64,000 bases of DNA from Misgurnus anguillicaudatus. Its lineage: Eukaryota; Chordata; Actinopteri; Cypriniformes; Cobitidae. The stretch is from assembly GCF_027580225.2 (NCBI RefSeq), contig NW_027395284.1, positions 1,755,478 to 1,819,477 of the forward strand, given 5' to 3'. Every line of letters starts with the position of its first letter. The first letter of the stretch is position 1. The notes below the pieces were generated by a model that was not told the origin of the DNA, searched no databases, and saw nothing but the letters and a program-made list of their open reading frames with translations. The position numbers and the translations under genes were made by a program. Below are positions 19,646 to 31,960 of the stretch, piece by piece.

Positions 19646-20674
19646 ATTTGTTTCTTTTGTGCGTGAATGACAGAGTGTTTTTTAATTCGTGTGTTTTAAA
19701 AGTGCTGTGTATTCGTTGGCATTATTGGTTTAACGAAAAGCTTGCATGGAAATGAACACGCTGATAACGAAATGTTTTTGTAATGTATTTAATTATTTTC
19801 CTTACAGTTTGCGGAGGTGATACCAGGACGAATTAAACAGCCTCGACACAGCTGAAGGCGCAAGAAAATCGTACGAGACAGTTTGGGATGTTAAAAACAC
19901 CTGAAAACTTTTTTTCCACTACCCTTCATACTACAGCGGTCGAAAAACCACAGCAACGTCGACACGCCTGGAAGCATAGCTGTATTTGTTTAAGACAACG
20001 GGTAAAGTATTTTCTTGATTACCTAAATGACTTGCAGTAAGAAAATATTTTAATTTATAATGATAACTCTGTCATCATTTATTCATCCTCGTGTTGTTTT
20101 CAACCTGTATGCATTCGTATTTTGGAGGTGACACGATGACGACTTAAACATCATCGACACAGCTGAAAAAGCGAACGAGACAGATTGGGATGTTCAAAAC
20201 ACCTGAAAACTTTTTTTTTCACTGTACTACAGCTGTCGAAGAACCACAGCAACGTCGGCAGATCTGGAAGCATAGCTGTATTTGTTTAACTCACAACGAC
20301 AACGGGTAAGTCATTGAGCCCTTGTGTTTTTATTTATCCACGTTCTAAAATTGCTATGCTTTCGTTGTTTCTCGATTGCTCTGTACATTTCTTTGTTTCT
20401 ATTCCACGTAAAGTTACTTTGTAATAACGAAACGATATATTGAAATGCGCTATTTAAATCCATTTGATTTAAATTGTTTCACGTTTTTCTCTCTGCACGG
20501 TTTAACCGGGCTGGAAACGGAAAATGGGTAGATCTCGAAGAATATTTGGTTTCAGACCTGGCTTCGTGCGCCTTTCCACCTGGTCACACACAGTAATGAA
20601 ATGGTAGTCGGACGGCCTTCGGGGGCGCCGTCGATGCGATCGGTCACAGGAAGATGCGGCCGTCTGGCCTCAAA

Positions 20675-21851
20675 TGGCGCTTTTCCATTGCATAGTACCC
20701 CACGGTTTAGTTTAGTTTGGGTCGGGTCAGCTCACCTCACTTTGGCGTGGTTAGCTTTTCCATCGAGTTTAGTATCACTTCGCAGTGGGAGGAATTATAG
20801 GCGTGTCGTTATATTTGCGCTGCATACGGCTGTGACATCATACAAGAGAGAGCGTCCTTGTACATTCCCATACATTTATTTATTTATCAGTCCGCCACAA
20901 AATTAAAATTGGCCACCACAAATAGATGTTTACTTTGCACATCGCGTTTATAACTACCTCTCTCTCACATAACAGTTTCTGTTCAAACACCCGTGGCGTC
21001 TGTCGACGGCGCTCCGCTGAGCCTCAATGAAGTTGCATTAAAGCATAAATAATACTGACGTGCACGTCGCGAATGTGCCGCCACAAAATTAAAATTGGCC
21101 ACCACAAATAGAAGTTTACTTTGCACATCGCGTTTATAACTACCTCTCTCTCACATAACAGTTTCTGTTCAAACACCCGTGGCGTCTGTCGACGGCGCTC
21201 CGCTGAGCCTCAATGAAGTTGCATTAAAGCATAAATAATACTGACGTGCACGTCGCGAATGTGCCGCCACAAAATTAAAATTGGCCACCACAAATAGAAG
21301 TTTACTTTGCACATCGCGTTTATAACTACCTCTCTCTCACATAACAGTTTCTGTTCAAACACCCGTGGCGTCTGTCGACGGCGCTCCGCTGAGCCTCAAT
21401 GAAGTTGCATTAAAGCATAAATAATACTGACGTGCACGTCGCGAATGTGCCGCCACAAACTGCAAGTCTGGAAAAAACTTTTATGTGTTCCTGATTCACA
21501 ACCTGTGGACGTTTTTAATCGCTAAAAGGGTGTTTGGAAACTTAAAACAGAGCACAGATGACAACATGTTTGCTCGAGACAGCGCAAGTTAGCAGCAAGC
21601 TTAAGCTAAAGCTAATATTTTACATAATAGGATGACGGCGCCGATGACGATTCTCTCAGACCAATCAGTGAACTACAGTGTTTACGCGTCACGTTTGGTA
21701 TCAGCTCGGGTCGCTTGGAACCCCAACCGAGGTGGTACGAAAAAAAGTATCGGGTACTACGAAGTGATCCCAATGGAAAAGCTCCCAAAAGTAAGCTGAC
21801 CCGACCCAAACTAAACCAAACCGTGGGGTACTATGCAATGGAAAAGCGCCA
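20675..21851. mobile_element. Inverted-repeat DNA transposon directly upstream of U1 (monomer 2)
   Basis: A 1,177-bp element with ~58-bp terminal inverted repeats starting TGGCGCTTTTCCATTGCATA (one mismatch), flanked by a 3-bp AAA duplication (20672-20674, 21852-21854) that matches the empty site CTCAAAGGCTG in monomers 1, 3 and 5. It has no transposase frame. A 3-bp target duplication fits PIF/Harbinger, but AAA is not the usual TWA, so the superfamily is left open. The right end lies 11 bp before U1, between its promoter and its start. Confidence 0.88.
20892..21449. repeat. Three 186-bp tandem repeats inside the transposon (monomer 2)
   Basis: Units start CCGCCACAAAATTAAAATTG at 20892, 21078 and 21264, with a partial fourth at 21450. 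The spacing is exactly 186 and they are nearly identical (one clear difference, TAGATG against TAGAAG). Each carries the 12-bp palindrome GACGTGCACGTC. Confidence 0.95.
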
Positions 21852-21865
21852 AAAGGCTGTTGCTC

Positions 21866-22030
21866 ATACTTACCTGGCAGGGGAGATACCATGATCATGA
21901 AGGTGGTTCACCCAGGGCGAGGCTCAGCCATTGCACTCCGGTTGTGCTGACCCTTTGCGAATTCCCCAAATGTGGGAATCTCGACTGCAAAATTTCTGAT
22001 AGTGGGGGACTGCGTTCGCGCTCTCCCCTG
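21866..22030 (+). ncRNA. U1 snRNA, RNA intact but promoter displaced (monomer 2)
   Basis: The RNA-coding part matches U1 of monomer 1 as far as I can compare by eye, and the 3' box follows. The upstream region that should hold the PSE is now about 1.19 kb away because of the transposon, so normal Pol II snRNA transcription is unlikely. A new promoter from the transposon end cannot be excluded. Confidence 0.95.
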
Positions 22031-22038
22031 GCCTTTGT

Positions 22039-22050
22039 GTTAAAAATAGA
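22039..22050 (+). terminator. snRNA 3' box of U1 (monomer 2)
   Basis: GTTAAAAATAGA, same position relative to U1 as in monomer 1. Confidence 0.7.
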
Positions 22051-23685
22051 TTCGTTTGTCTTTTTACGGAAAATCCAAGAGACGCCTAACCACGGCACAA
22101 GAACGCATTGGTCATCAAAAAGCGGCTATTAAACGACTACATAACTTCTAATAGACCGCGAATATGTGTCTAGGCTAAAACAAGGCTTAATTTGGGCTGT
22201 CAGTGAAAATCTAATAGACGTTTGACCGTTCCCCAAGTATAGACTGGCCATTAAATAGAACCACAATCAAACAGCTACATGTCTAAGAGACATTCAACAA
22301 AATAATGCTTAGATGATTCTTTTACTTACAATGTAAGCGGTTCTCAGGAATGGCAATCATCCAAACTAATAAATTATAAAGCTTTTAAAAGAAAATGACA
22401 ACCGTTAAACAACCTAGACAACGTTGGGCAGTACAAAATGCTTAGAAATACAAGACAAAACGAAATATTGTACATGAATGTACATTAAAACAAGCCAACA
22501 AATCTGCCAATGGGCTAAGACAATTTTTCTTGAATTAGGTGTTTAAATCTAGATTTGTTTCTAACCCCTTTGGCAGATTTATTTGCTTGTTTTAAGCCCA
22601 AATTCACTTAAATTTTATGTTTTTTCTCCCGAAAGGCTAGGCTTATTTTCTTATGTCCTTTTGCTCATCAAAATAATGCATCTTATTTTAAGACTTTTTA
22701 GATATTTGCATAGTTAAAAAGGATTTTTTGTGCAATGTATTCATTCATTCGCTACCCTTCATACTACAGCTGTCGAAAAACCACAGCAACGTCGACAGAC
22801 CTGGAAGCAAAGCTGTATTTGTTTAACTTGCAAAGACAACGGGTAAAGTATTTTCTTGATTACCTAAATGACTTGCAGTAAGAAAATATTTCAATTTATA
22901 ATAATGATAATTCTGTCATCATTTACTCATCCTCGTGTTGTTTTAAACCTGTATGCGTTCGTTTTTTCTGATTAACACAAAAGAAGATATTTTGAGGAAT
23001 GATGGTAAACCCACAGCAGATAGTGACCATTGACTTCCATAGTAGGAATAAAAAAATATGATGAAATTTAATAGGTACCATCGACTGTGTGCTAACCATC
23101 ATTTTTCAAAATATTTTCTTCATCATTTATCACGATACTTCCAAAATATTTTTTTCCTACTATGGAAGTCAATGATAATGTATTTCATTATTTGCTTTAC
23201 AAGCCTGAAAATGATAGGTTGGAATCCAGGCGACAGGATTCTATGGTAGTCAAAAACAGGCAAACAAGTAAAATAATCACCATTTACTTTTAAAGCATTT
23301 TGAAAATTGCTTGCTTATGCTGGGAGTAAAGGTATTTAATGCAGTGCGCATCCTGTTTAAAAGGTAAGGTATGATTCTTTTAAAGCTGACACATTTGCCA
23401 CATTAAAATAACAGAAATGTACTGTTTCAACATTTTGGAGCCGGTGTGTCTGTGTTCTTGGGGCACATCTAAATGTAAGAGCAGAATTGCTTAATATTCT
23501 TCTCTATTTCTTGTATAGGTCAATTATGAGTGAAGAACCGTTCACCAAATGAAGACCACAGCCAGGTGACGGGATTGTGTGGTAATCACAAACAGGTTGA
23601 AAATTGAAGTTCTGTGTGTTCTTTTTGTACTTTATTTCTGCAGGTAAGCACCATACCGTAAGCTTCATTCCCTTTATAACAGGCA

Positions 23686-25061
23686 AGGTTCATACTGTTT
23701 TATTCTTTTATACTGTTTTATTTTAAATCATTCAGTAAATGCAAAGTTAAACCGATGGTGTTTTTAATCTAGATTTGAAAGTGCCTACTGTTGAAACACA
23801 TCTGATCTCATCTGAAGCTGATTCCAGCTATACAGGTTCATACTGTTGTATTCTTTTATACTGTTTTATTCGTACTGTTTTAAATCATTCAGTAAATGCA
23901 AAGTTAAACCGATCATACTGTTGTATTCTTTTATACTGTTTTATTCGTACTGTTTTAAATCATTCAGTAAATGCAAAGTTAAACCGATCATACTGTTGTA
24001 TTCTTTTATACTGTTTTATTCGTACTGTTTTAAATCATTCAGTAAATGCAAAGTTAAACCGATGTGTTTTTAATCTAGATTCAAAAGTGTCTTCTGTTGA
24101 AACACATCTGATCTCATTTGAAAGCTGATTCCAGCTACAGGTTCATACTGTTGTATTCTTTTATACTGTTTTATTCGTTCTGTTTTAAATCATTCAGTAA
24201 ATGCAAAGTTAAACCGATCATACTGTTGTATTCTTTTATAATGTTTTATTCGTACTGTTTATTCAGTAAATGCAAAGTTAAACCGTTGTGTCTTTAATCT
24301 AGATTTAAAAGTGCCTACTGTTGAAACACATCTGATCTCATCTGAAAGCTGATTCCAGCTACAGGTTTATACTGTTGTATTCTTTTATACTGTTTCATTC
24401 GTACTGTTTCAAATTCTTCAGTAAATGCAAAGTTAAACCGATGTGTCTTTAAATCTAGATTTAAAAGTGCCTACTGTTGAAACACATCTGATCTCATCTG
24501 AAAGCTGATTCCAGCTACAGGTTCATACTGTTGTATTCTTTTATACTGTTTTATTCGTACTGTTTTAAATCATTCAGTAAATGCAAAGTTAAACCGATCA
24601 TACTGTTGTATTCTTTTATACTGTTTTATTCGTACTGTTTTATATTCTTCAGTAAATGCAAAGTTAAATCGATGTGTCTTTAATCTAGGTTTAAAAGTGC
24701 CCACTGTTGAAACACATCTGATCTCATTTGAAAGCTGATTCCAGCTACAGGTTCATACTGTTGTATTCTTTTATACTGTTTCATTCGTACTGTTTTAAAT
24801 CATTCAGTAAATGCAAAGTTAAACTGATGTGTTTTTAATCTAGGTTTAAAAGTGCCTACTGTTGAAACACATCTGATCTCATCCGAAAGCTGATTCCAGC
24901 TACAGGTTCATACTGTTGTATTCTTTTATACTGTTTCATTCGTACTGTTTTAAATCATTCAGTAAATGCAAAGTTAAACCGTCGTGTTTTTCATCTAGAT
25001 TTAAAAGTGTCTACCGTTGAAACACATCTGATCTCTTCTGAAAGCTGATTCCAGCTCCAGG
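23686..25061 (+). repeat. Minisatellite (monomer 2)
   Basis: Same length and unit order as in monomer 1; no difference was noticed by eye. Confidence 0.92.
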
Positions 25062-25761
25062 TGGCATATTAACTGAATGCTGATGCACCTTGTATTTCGA
25101 TTGCTTTGTATGCTTGAAACATGTGAAGAATTGACAATAAATAATCTTTATCAAGTGTTATACATTAAAAAGTGGATAAGTAACAAAAATGTCACTCCTG
25201 ACAGCTGATAAATTAATGTTTTTTTATAGCACCATTGAGGCGAGCACTTTTCAAGGCAAGATTCTTTATAGAACCTTATAAAAAGTTTCCATATAGTACC
25301 AAAAAACGGGTTCTGCTGTGGTTACATGCTGAGGAACCCTTATTTGGTACTTTTTAGGAGCATTTGTCTTAAGAGTGTTGCATAGGTTCGAAACTTTCAA
25401 ACTTGAAACCAAATAGAAGGGTCACACTGTTTTTTTTTGTGGAGTGGACATGAACAAGCTGCAGGCATTCAAATGTTATTTGTAATTTATTGTCTTATTT
25501 CATATTTAAAAAATAGCTATACAACTGGTGTTCCTCAATTTTAGGGCCTATTTTGTTTAGTATATCAGTTTTGTTCAGTTTTTTATGTGCATGCAAAAAG
25601 CAATCAGCAGGCAAATTAACTGAAGCTTTACCTTCATGTTCTTTTTGTGTAAGTGATAACTGTTTCTGTATGTATTTTATGTATTTGTATGTTTTTTACA
25701 CGTATAGAGTGAAATGCACACGGTGAGGAATGGACCCAGACCTTCAGTGCCAGACCTCTGA

Positions 25762-25790
25762 CCCGTTAACCTCCATCCCGACAGCCAGCG
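25762..25790 (+). promoter_or_regulatory. PSE-like block of the U2-like gene (monomer 2)
   Basis: Same sequence and shortened spacing (-52 to -24) as in monomer 1. Confidence 0.4.
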
Positions 25791-25813
25791 CCTTCTCCGG
25801 CTCCCATTGCGGT

Positions 25814-25945
25814 ATCGCTTCTCGGCTTTTTGGACAAGAACAAGTGGACACCGGGGACTACAAGTTTAAATGGATTTTTGACCTTCGGAAATGGAAGCGA
25901 GGCTTGCTCCGTCCACTCCGTTCATCGACTCGGGCGCTTTCCGGG
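25814..25945 (+). ncRNA. Truncated U2-like snRNA gene (monomer 2)
   Basis: Same sequence as the monomer 1 copy: U2 start, missing branch-point region, Sm site GGATTTTTGA, stem-loop III. It is the only snRNA-type gene of this class B monomer not hit by an insertion. Confidence 0.75.
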
Positions 25946-25959
25946 CACAAATAAGGTGA

Positions 25960-25972
25960 GTTTAAAACCAGA
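25960..25972 (+). terminator. Consensus 3' box after the U2-like gene (monomer 2)
   Basis: GTTTAAAACCAGA, exact consensus match. Confidence 0.7.
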
Positions 25973-27546
25973 GTTTGCTTCTTTTGTGCGTGGTTGCCAG
26001 TTTGGTTTCCAATCCGTGATCTATATGATGTTGCGCGTTCTATAATATGTTTCTCGTTCGCTCAGTACTTTTGTGTGTTTCTATTCCACGTAAAGCTAAC
26101 ACCAAAACGATTGTGGAGAGCGCTATATAGATTGTTTTCAAAGAAAAAACAACAACGAGAAACAAACCCATGTTAAAATGGGTCAAATTATTTAGGCGGA
26201 GCACGCTGTCGCGTTGAACAAAGACAATGGCGCGTGCACACAACGAATGTGTATTGTGGAAAAGTTTGGCCCATATGCAGGTTCGCATGTGTCTTCGGTG
26301 GATACTAAAAAGATAAACATCTGCCCGGTGATCTAGTTTGTAGACAATATTTTTATATATGCAATCGAAGTGAATTTAAACAAGCAAAAAATCGGCCAGT
26401 GGGGTAGGACAGTTTTTCTTGAAATAGTATTTATGGGAAAAGTTCACGACTTTTTTTCTTACCCTTTAGGCAGATTTATTTGCTTGTTTTAAGCATAAAA
26501 TAATCATAAACAGGAAAACGAATTGTATAGGCGGAGCACACGGGGTTTTTTTTCGTTCAAAGAAAAAAAGCAGCGTGGCACGAAGGAATGTTTGACTGAA
26601 ATGGAATTTCGCCCTCTATTTTCCTTACAAACATAAACCAGAGAGAAGGGCCAGATGGCATCGTGTTGTACCTTGTATTCGGTGATTGAAATCGAAAAAA
26701 AAATCGAATAGATCTATATATAAACACAATTGTTTTGTTGAACAGAGACAATGGCGGCATGCTCCAGCGTCGCCTATATGCCCATTTCACAAAATGGCGG
26801 CTTTGACCGGAAGTAGGGAAAACATTTTACTGTAATGACGGGGGTCGTTGTCCAAAGTGTGCCCATTTGAAGAAGTACATACACGTTTTACTTCTCATTT
26901 CTTTAGACTGAATAATTGTTTCTTATTAATTCCAAAGTATGTGACGTGATGATCTAATCGTATGTGTTATTCCTCGTTTGCTTGCATGTGTAACCTTTGG
27001 TTAAAGGTATGAAAAGGAACCGACTAGGTCACCTGGGTTATTTATTCACACAGGAAAATAGATTGAACCCAAGAGAAAAAATAAACAAACAAAAAAGTTA
27101 CAAAAATATGAAAAGGACCCTGCTGGTTCGGATGGGATTAAAGACAGAGACGTGACTCTCCAAAAATAGTACAAATTTATTTTTTACAGAAAGTGCTTAA
27201 AAATATTTAAAAGATAAAATTTATGGCCCACCGGTTATTTACCCACAATTGGAGAGACTAGATTAAATCCACTTTTTAACAGAAGGGACAAACCACACAG
27301 CAAATCAGTGCATAGTTCTTAAAAGCAGTGACGAACCAAAAATAAACCAAAACACACAAACATACTCTCGCCTTCTGTTTAAGTCTCAAAAACCACCGCT
27401 CAGATATTACATGTGGAAATAGTTATATAAATGGTACATACACTTATATACACACGTAAAGAAAGAAAAAAACTGCAGGACAGCAAAATACAGTTAACTC
27501 CCGATGACTATTTAAACAGCGTCCAAGCGGCTCACGGAGCAAAAAT

Positions 27547-28959
27547 CAATCAAGCACTTTATTGTCACATGGTACAAGTACCAGTGAAATTATCCATCAA
27601 CCTGTCCATACATACAATACATGAACTGACAAGGGGTAGACAGAACAGGTTGACAGGGCATTAGGAAGAAATACAGCATTACATGAGGGAGGGTAGGTTA
27701 AAAAAAAAAAATACAAACCCCCAGACTATGCTCCAAAGGGAGTACAGTCTGGGAACAGGGAAAAAAAAACACCTCAGCAACATAAGCACATAGTACACCT
27801 TACAACATGAACAACACACAAAACTTGCAACACGTTAGGTAAGGAATGGGGGTAGAGATAGCCCAGCAAGGCCAGCAGCCATCCGGTCCTGCAGCCATGT
27901 TAGGCGCTGGTCACAGACCCGTCTGTCCCGCTGAGGGGTACGAAGCTGCGAAGGCGAGGGATCTGGGTACTGGGTGGTGATTGCATATATATATATATAT
28001 GTGTGTAAGAGTTCGTGTGTGTGTGTAGGCCTTGAGAGAGTCGCTTTGCCCGGCATCCCAAATCTCGGTGCCTCAGTCCGCAGGTTGTTAAAGCGTTAAC
28101 ACAGCAATTGCCATGGAGACAACCTTGATTAGGTCCAAACAGAGTCAACAATCATCAGGTGTCTGTGGGAGAGGGGGTAGGTAATGCAAGAGATGTCTCG
28201 CTGCAGTGCTCTTCCGAGGGAGTTGTTGTTCCAGCAGCGGCCTTGGCCGAGGCCAGTGCTGGATAAGGGGGCCGAAAGCAGATAAGATTGCAATTATTTG
28301 GTCTTGGGGCGAGTAGCCGCATTCCTTTACACAACTACTCTCTTAGTCCATTCTGGTCCATCAGTTTTCTCAAATCCATTAACATCTCCTTGATGTTTTT
28401 CAAATCCGTTTGCATCTCCTTGATGGTATCCATATTGCGGGTCATTTCCAAGTTGTTATCCAAAATGCGGTTAATAGTCCCAGCCTGAGCGCTGACCGCT
28501 CTGCCCACCGCTTCAATCATCCCGGGCAGCTTTTTTGGACTTTTGGCAGCTGTCACCGTTTTCTTAATTTCTCGATAAACCAGGGCAAAGCATAATCCAG
28601 TCAGCAAACCCCAGGTTATCATGGTTCCGAATAGATAGATATCTTCAACGTCCTCCACGGAAAGAGCCGCCAGACACACGACCCGCCACTTCTCCCATGC
28701 GTCCATCGTGTAGCCAGCAGCGAACGTTCCGGCAGGGCAGACAGGTTCCCCCGAACCCAAGCTTCTCGTCGAGAATATGGTGTCAATTGCGTTGAGAGAC
28801 CAGTTGATCAAATCCATGATTTTTAGTTTTCAAGAGCAGTGCGGAGAGAGTCTCTCAAAGTTAAGACACAAAACTATACAACACGATAGGAGCAAAGCAG
28901 GGAAGGTACGGGGAGGAGAGGAGATAAAATGCGACCGCCTTCGCTGAGAGCCAAACGAG
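27547..28959 (-). mobile_element. 1.4 kb probable retroelement insertion unique to monomer 2
   Basis: Absent from all other D copies; flanked by AAAAT (27542-27546, 28960-28964). On the minus strand it has a GC-rich leader, a 160-codon ORF and an AT-rich 3' part ending GTGACAATAAAGTGCTTGAT followed by TGA, which is like the ends of CR1/L2-type fish LINEs. It contains an (AT)n/(GT)n microsatellite near 27984-28027. It has no long terminal repeats, no RT and no poly(A) run. I infer a non-autonomous element or gene copy moved by a LINE; the short duplication makes this tentative. Confidence 0.6.
28335..28817 (-). CDS. Small membrane/coiled-coil protein ORF, 160 aa, function unknown
   Basis: An intact frame with ATG and TAG inside the monomer 2-specific insertion. 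Residues 1-58 are soluble with a CPAGT segment and a WEKW motif; 59-81 form one predicted membrane segment (YLFGTMITWGLLTGLCFALV); a basic stretch follows (KSPKK near 92-96); about 115-157 are a heptad-like coiled coil with an internal repeat of (I)KEM.(T/M)DL. There is no enzymatic motif. I do not recognise the family with confidence; it resembles multicopy fish proteins of unknown role. The frame is clean and is followed by AATAAA at about 27,557 on the same strand. Expression is unproven. Confidence 0.6.
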   Translation of the reverse strand: MDLINWSLNAIDTIFSTRSLGSGEPVCPAGTFAAGYTMDAWEKWRVVCLAALSVEDVEDIYLFGTMITWGLLTGLCFALVYREIKKTVTAAKSPKKLPGMIEAVGRAVSAQAGTINRILDNNLEMTRNMDTIKEMQTDLKNIKEMLMDLRKLMDQNGLRE

Positions 28960-30004
28960 AAAATACAAAGCCTTTTAGTTTAATAAACTTCCACAAAAAA
29001 TAAATATCAAATCCTTACGCAAACATGTATGCGACGAGACTTAAATCATGCAAAACATGAATGGTAACCAGACGTGCTTGTTGTGTACAGGGAGTGCATT
29101 TATTTGTAAACTTTTGCTAAATCAAAATGGTTTATTTTTTATTTTACTTTTTTACCTGGGTTTTTGGGAATACTTTTATATATTTCACAGCTATATAATT
29201 GGTTATAATAACGCACTTTTTGTTTATGAGCACGTTGAAATACATTAACACAGGATAATGCGGCAACAAATCAAATGTGCATTTAAATGCAACAAGCAAA
29301 ATAAATAAAGCAAATCCATGCAAGCAAACGAGGAATAAAACACACCGCGATTAGAAAATCAGATCGCATACTTTGTAATTGAAAATAAATAATAATTAAT
29401 TCTAAAGAAATAAGAAGTAAAATGTGTAAGTATTCCTCAAAATGTGCTTTGGACCAAGACCCCGTTCATCACAGCAAACGGGAGCAGACCCGAATAGGTA
29501 TGTCTAGTTGTTTTATTTAAAATGTCCAGCCGTCTGTAAATTCATGTTTGGAAGAAAAAAGTAAATTAAGGTCTGTCTTGCTGTTATTGTCTTGTTTTCT
29601 AGTAAATATCTGACAATTCTTAAATCGAGATGCATTTACTTGTTACGCAAAGTGGCTTAAGATGTTATGTATTGTAATAATTGAAATAAATTACAAAAAT
29701 CAACAGGTTTATATTTAAAACAAGTAAAAATATCTGCCGGCGGGGTAAGAAAAATAAACTTAATTTCAGTTTCAACTGAATTCAATAATAAACTCAATTT
29801 AGGTTTATTTCCCTTAACCCACTGGCATATATTTTTACTTGATTTAGGCCTTAACCTATTACATTTTAGAATTGATTTCAGTAAACAAGACTTAAAATCT
29901 AAGCCACTTTGCTTAACAAGAAAATGCATCTCGATTTAAGAATTATTTTTTTACTCGAAAACAGGAAAAAAGTAGCAAGTAAACGAACAGATTTGGATGT
30001 TTAA

Positions 30005-31370
30005 CTTCTTCCACCCTGAAGCTATTTTGGGGATTTTCGCCTGGATTTGGCCTACCCAATTTCAAAAGCTTCCCATACCCACATGCAGAGGTTTACATAC
30101 AAATGTTTGGTATCATTTTACAGGAAACCCTTTGAAATTACATAAAACACTGTTGAAAGTGCTAAACATGGTTGTATGTGATGTCAGTCCTCTAATAAAC
30201 ACAAAAATAAATAGGCGCTTTTTGATGTTTTTTTTCTAAAGTTTTTATTTAAAAGTGTATAACTCTGGCCCTGAGTGCCTCAGCTCCCTGCAGACAGTTT
30301 TGTTTGATTCCAGCAATTGCCAGCTTACAGAGGAAAAAAGATTTTTTTCTCTATCATAATCTATGCAAAAGTTATTTTACTCCAACTGATGGGAGGAATA
30401 ATACCCTTTTTGTATACAATTTCTGCCTAAAAACATTTGAAGTGCTCCCATAACCACATACAGTGGAATAAATGCAATTGCTTTATATCATTTTAAAGAA
30501 AACCCTTTGAAGTTACATAAAAAGCTGCTGTTTGTGACAAATAGTGTTATTTATGTTGTTTTTCATATGATGAAACACCAAATTTTCTTTTTATATGTTG
30601 TAAATACTGCCTCTGATAGTGTATAACTCTGGTTCTGGGTGCTCTAGCAGACTGCAGACAGTTCTGGTTGTTACCAGCAGCAGACAGTAAACACCCAAAA
30701 AAAGAATGATCTCTTTAGCATGTCGCATTTAAAAGTTATTTTCATTTTACTGAAGTGTCCGAAAATACATTTTTCATATAAATATTAATTTTTTGTTTTG
30801 GACATATAATAAATAACAAGGGATTATTCATGCACACAACCTAAGAAAATGCTGTGAATGGACTCATTTTTTAGAGTAGGACCTAAGAGAAAAGATGGTG
30901 TATCATTTGTGGCTATATGTGCTATCTGAGGCAGTCCACACTCAATTATCCCATATGTTTACAAAAGACGGTTTTTTACCTTATTATTCATTCAACTATT
31001 GTTGGATATGTGTTGATAATAGAACAAAAATAACGCTGTAGCCTTATTCCTGAGAATGAGAGCTTTCATTTGATATAAGACTTGCCCATGTTTGTCATAC
31101 TTGAAAAATATGAAATATGTGAATATTAAATCATATAAAAAATTATGGGGGGGGGGGTGATAGTGTAAATTAAGTGTAAATAACTTTCTTACAGTAAAAG
31201 ATTTCTCAAAGTGATGCATATCTGGAGAAAGTAGAGAGTCTAAGCTTTCAAACAGTATCTCATATGTGTTACTGGGGTCCATGGTGGACCATTAAAGATT
31301 AAAAGAATATTTTATTTGAGTCAAAATACGAAATTTTGTACCCGGGACTGGGTCCTCAGGGTTTAAGAGG
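30005..31370. mobile_element. TTAA-flanked non-autonomous DNA transposon (monomer 3)
   Basis: Same element and same site as in monomer 1, with TTAA at 30001-30004 and 31371-31374, and one base shorter in the G run. The shared site shows it was copied with the array, not inserted twice. Confidence 0.75.
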
Positions 31371-31960
31371 TTAAAACACTTAAACACTTTTTTCACTCTA
31401 CCCTTCATATTACAGCTGTCGAAAAACCACAGCAACGTCGACAGACCTGGAAGCATAGCTGTTTGCTTGTTGCGTTTAAATGGACATTTGATTTCTTTAC
31501 CAGCATTGGATTTAGACCATTCAATGAGAATAGTTAACAGCGTTCATTATGATTGATAAGCCCTTAATGGAGAATGAAGTCTGCATACATTAAAAGCCTT
31601 ATTTTATTCCAAAATGTATGCGACGAAACTTAAATCACGCAAAATATGAATGGTAACGAGACGTGCTTGTTGTGTACAGGGAGTGCATTTATTTGTAAAC
31701 TTTTGCTAAATCAAAATGGTTTATTTTTTATTTGCTTTTTTTACCTGGGTTTTACCAGGTTCGCATTCCGGACATTTTTAATCCACAGTGTATGCAGTTA
31801 TTTAGTAGAAAATGATATGCTGTTTTTTGGTAGAATTTTGTGTGAGCTAAAGAAAGTGATGCCAACCCAGCAAATACAAAAACGTTATAAAAACGTTTTG
31901 TGTTTGCTGGGAATACTTTTATATATTTCGCAGCTATATAATGAATTATAATAACGCACT

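Larger units (their letters stand above)
12101..29373 (+). repeat. Array monomer 2 (class B, U1 and U2 disrupted)
   Basis: Second copy, enlarged by three insertions: a Keno-like LINE in U2, an inverted-repeat transposon before U1, and a 1.4 kb element inside the following D1. Its parts are the spacer at 12771-13316, D2 at 13317, split U2 from 15474, U2-U1 spacer 19646-20674, U1 at 21866, spacer 22051-23685, minisatellite 23686-25061, spacer 25062-25761, U2-like gene 25814, spacer 25973-26527, then D1. The long part (14743 to 29373) equals the insertion-free 8,086 bp plus the three insertions with their target duplications, to the base. Confidence 0.95.
26528..31414 (+). repeat. Block D1 across the monomer 2/3 border, with two insertions
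   Basis: A D block interrupted by the 1.4 kb element (27547-28959) and the TTAA element (30005-31370). Without them it has the length of the other D1 copies. It has a private base at 27223 (TTTATGG where the others have TTTACGG). Confidence 0.85.

Noticed and set aside
27547..28959. Retroviral or LTR element in monomer 2
   Set aside because: No long terminal repeats, primer-binding site, protease or RT frame; only one small ORF.
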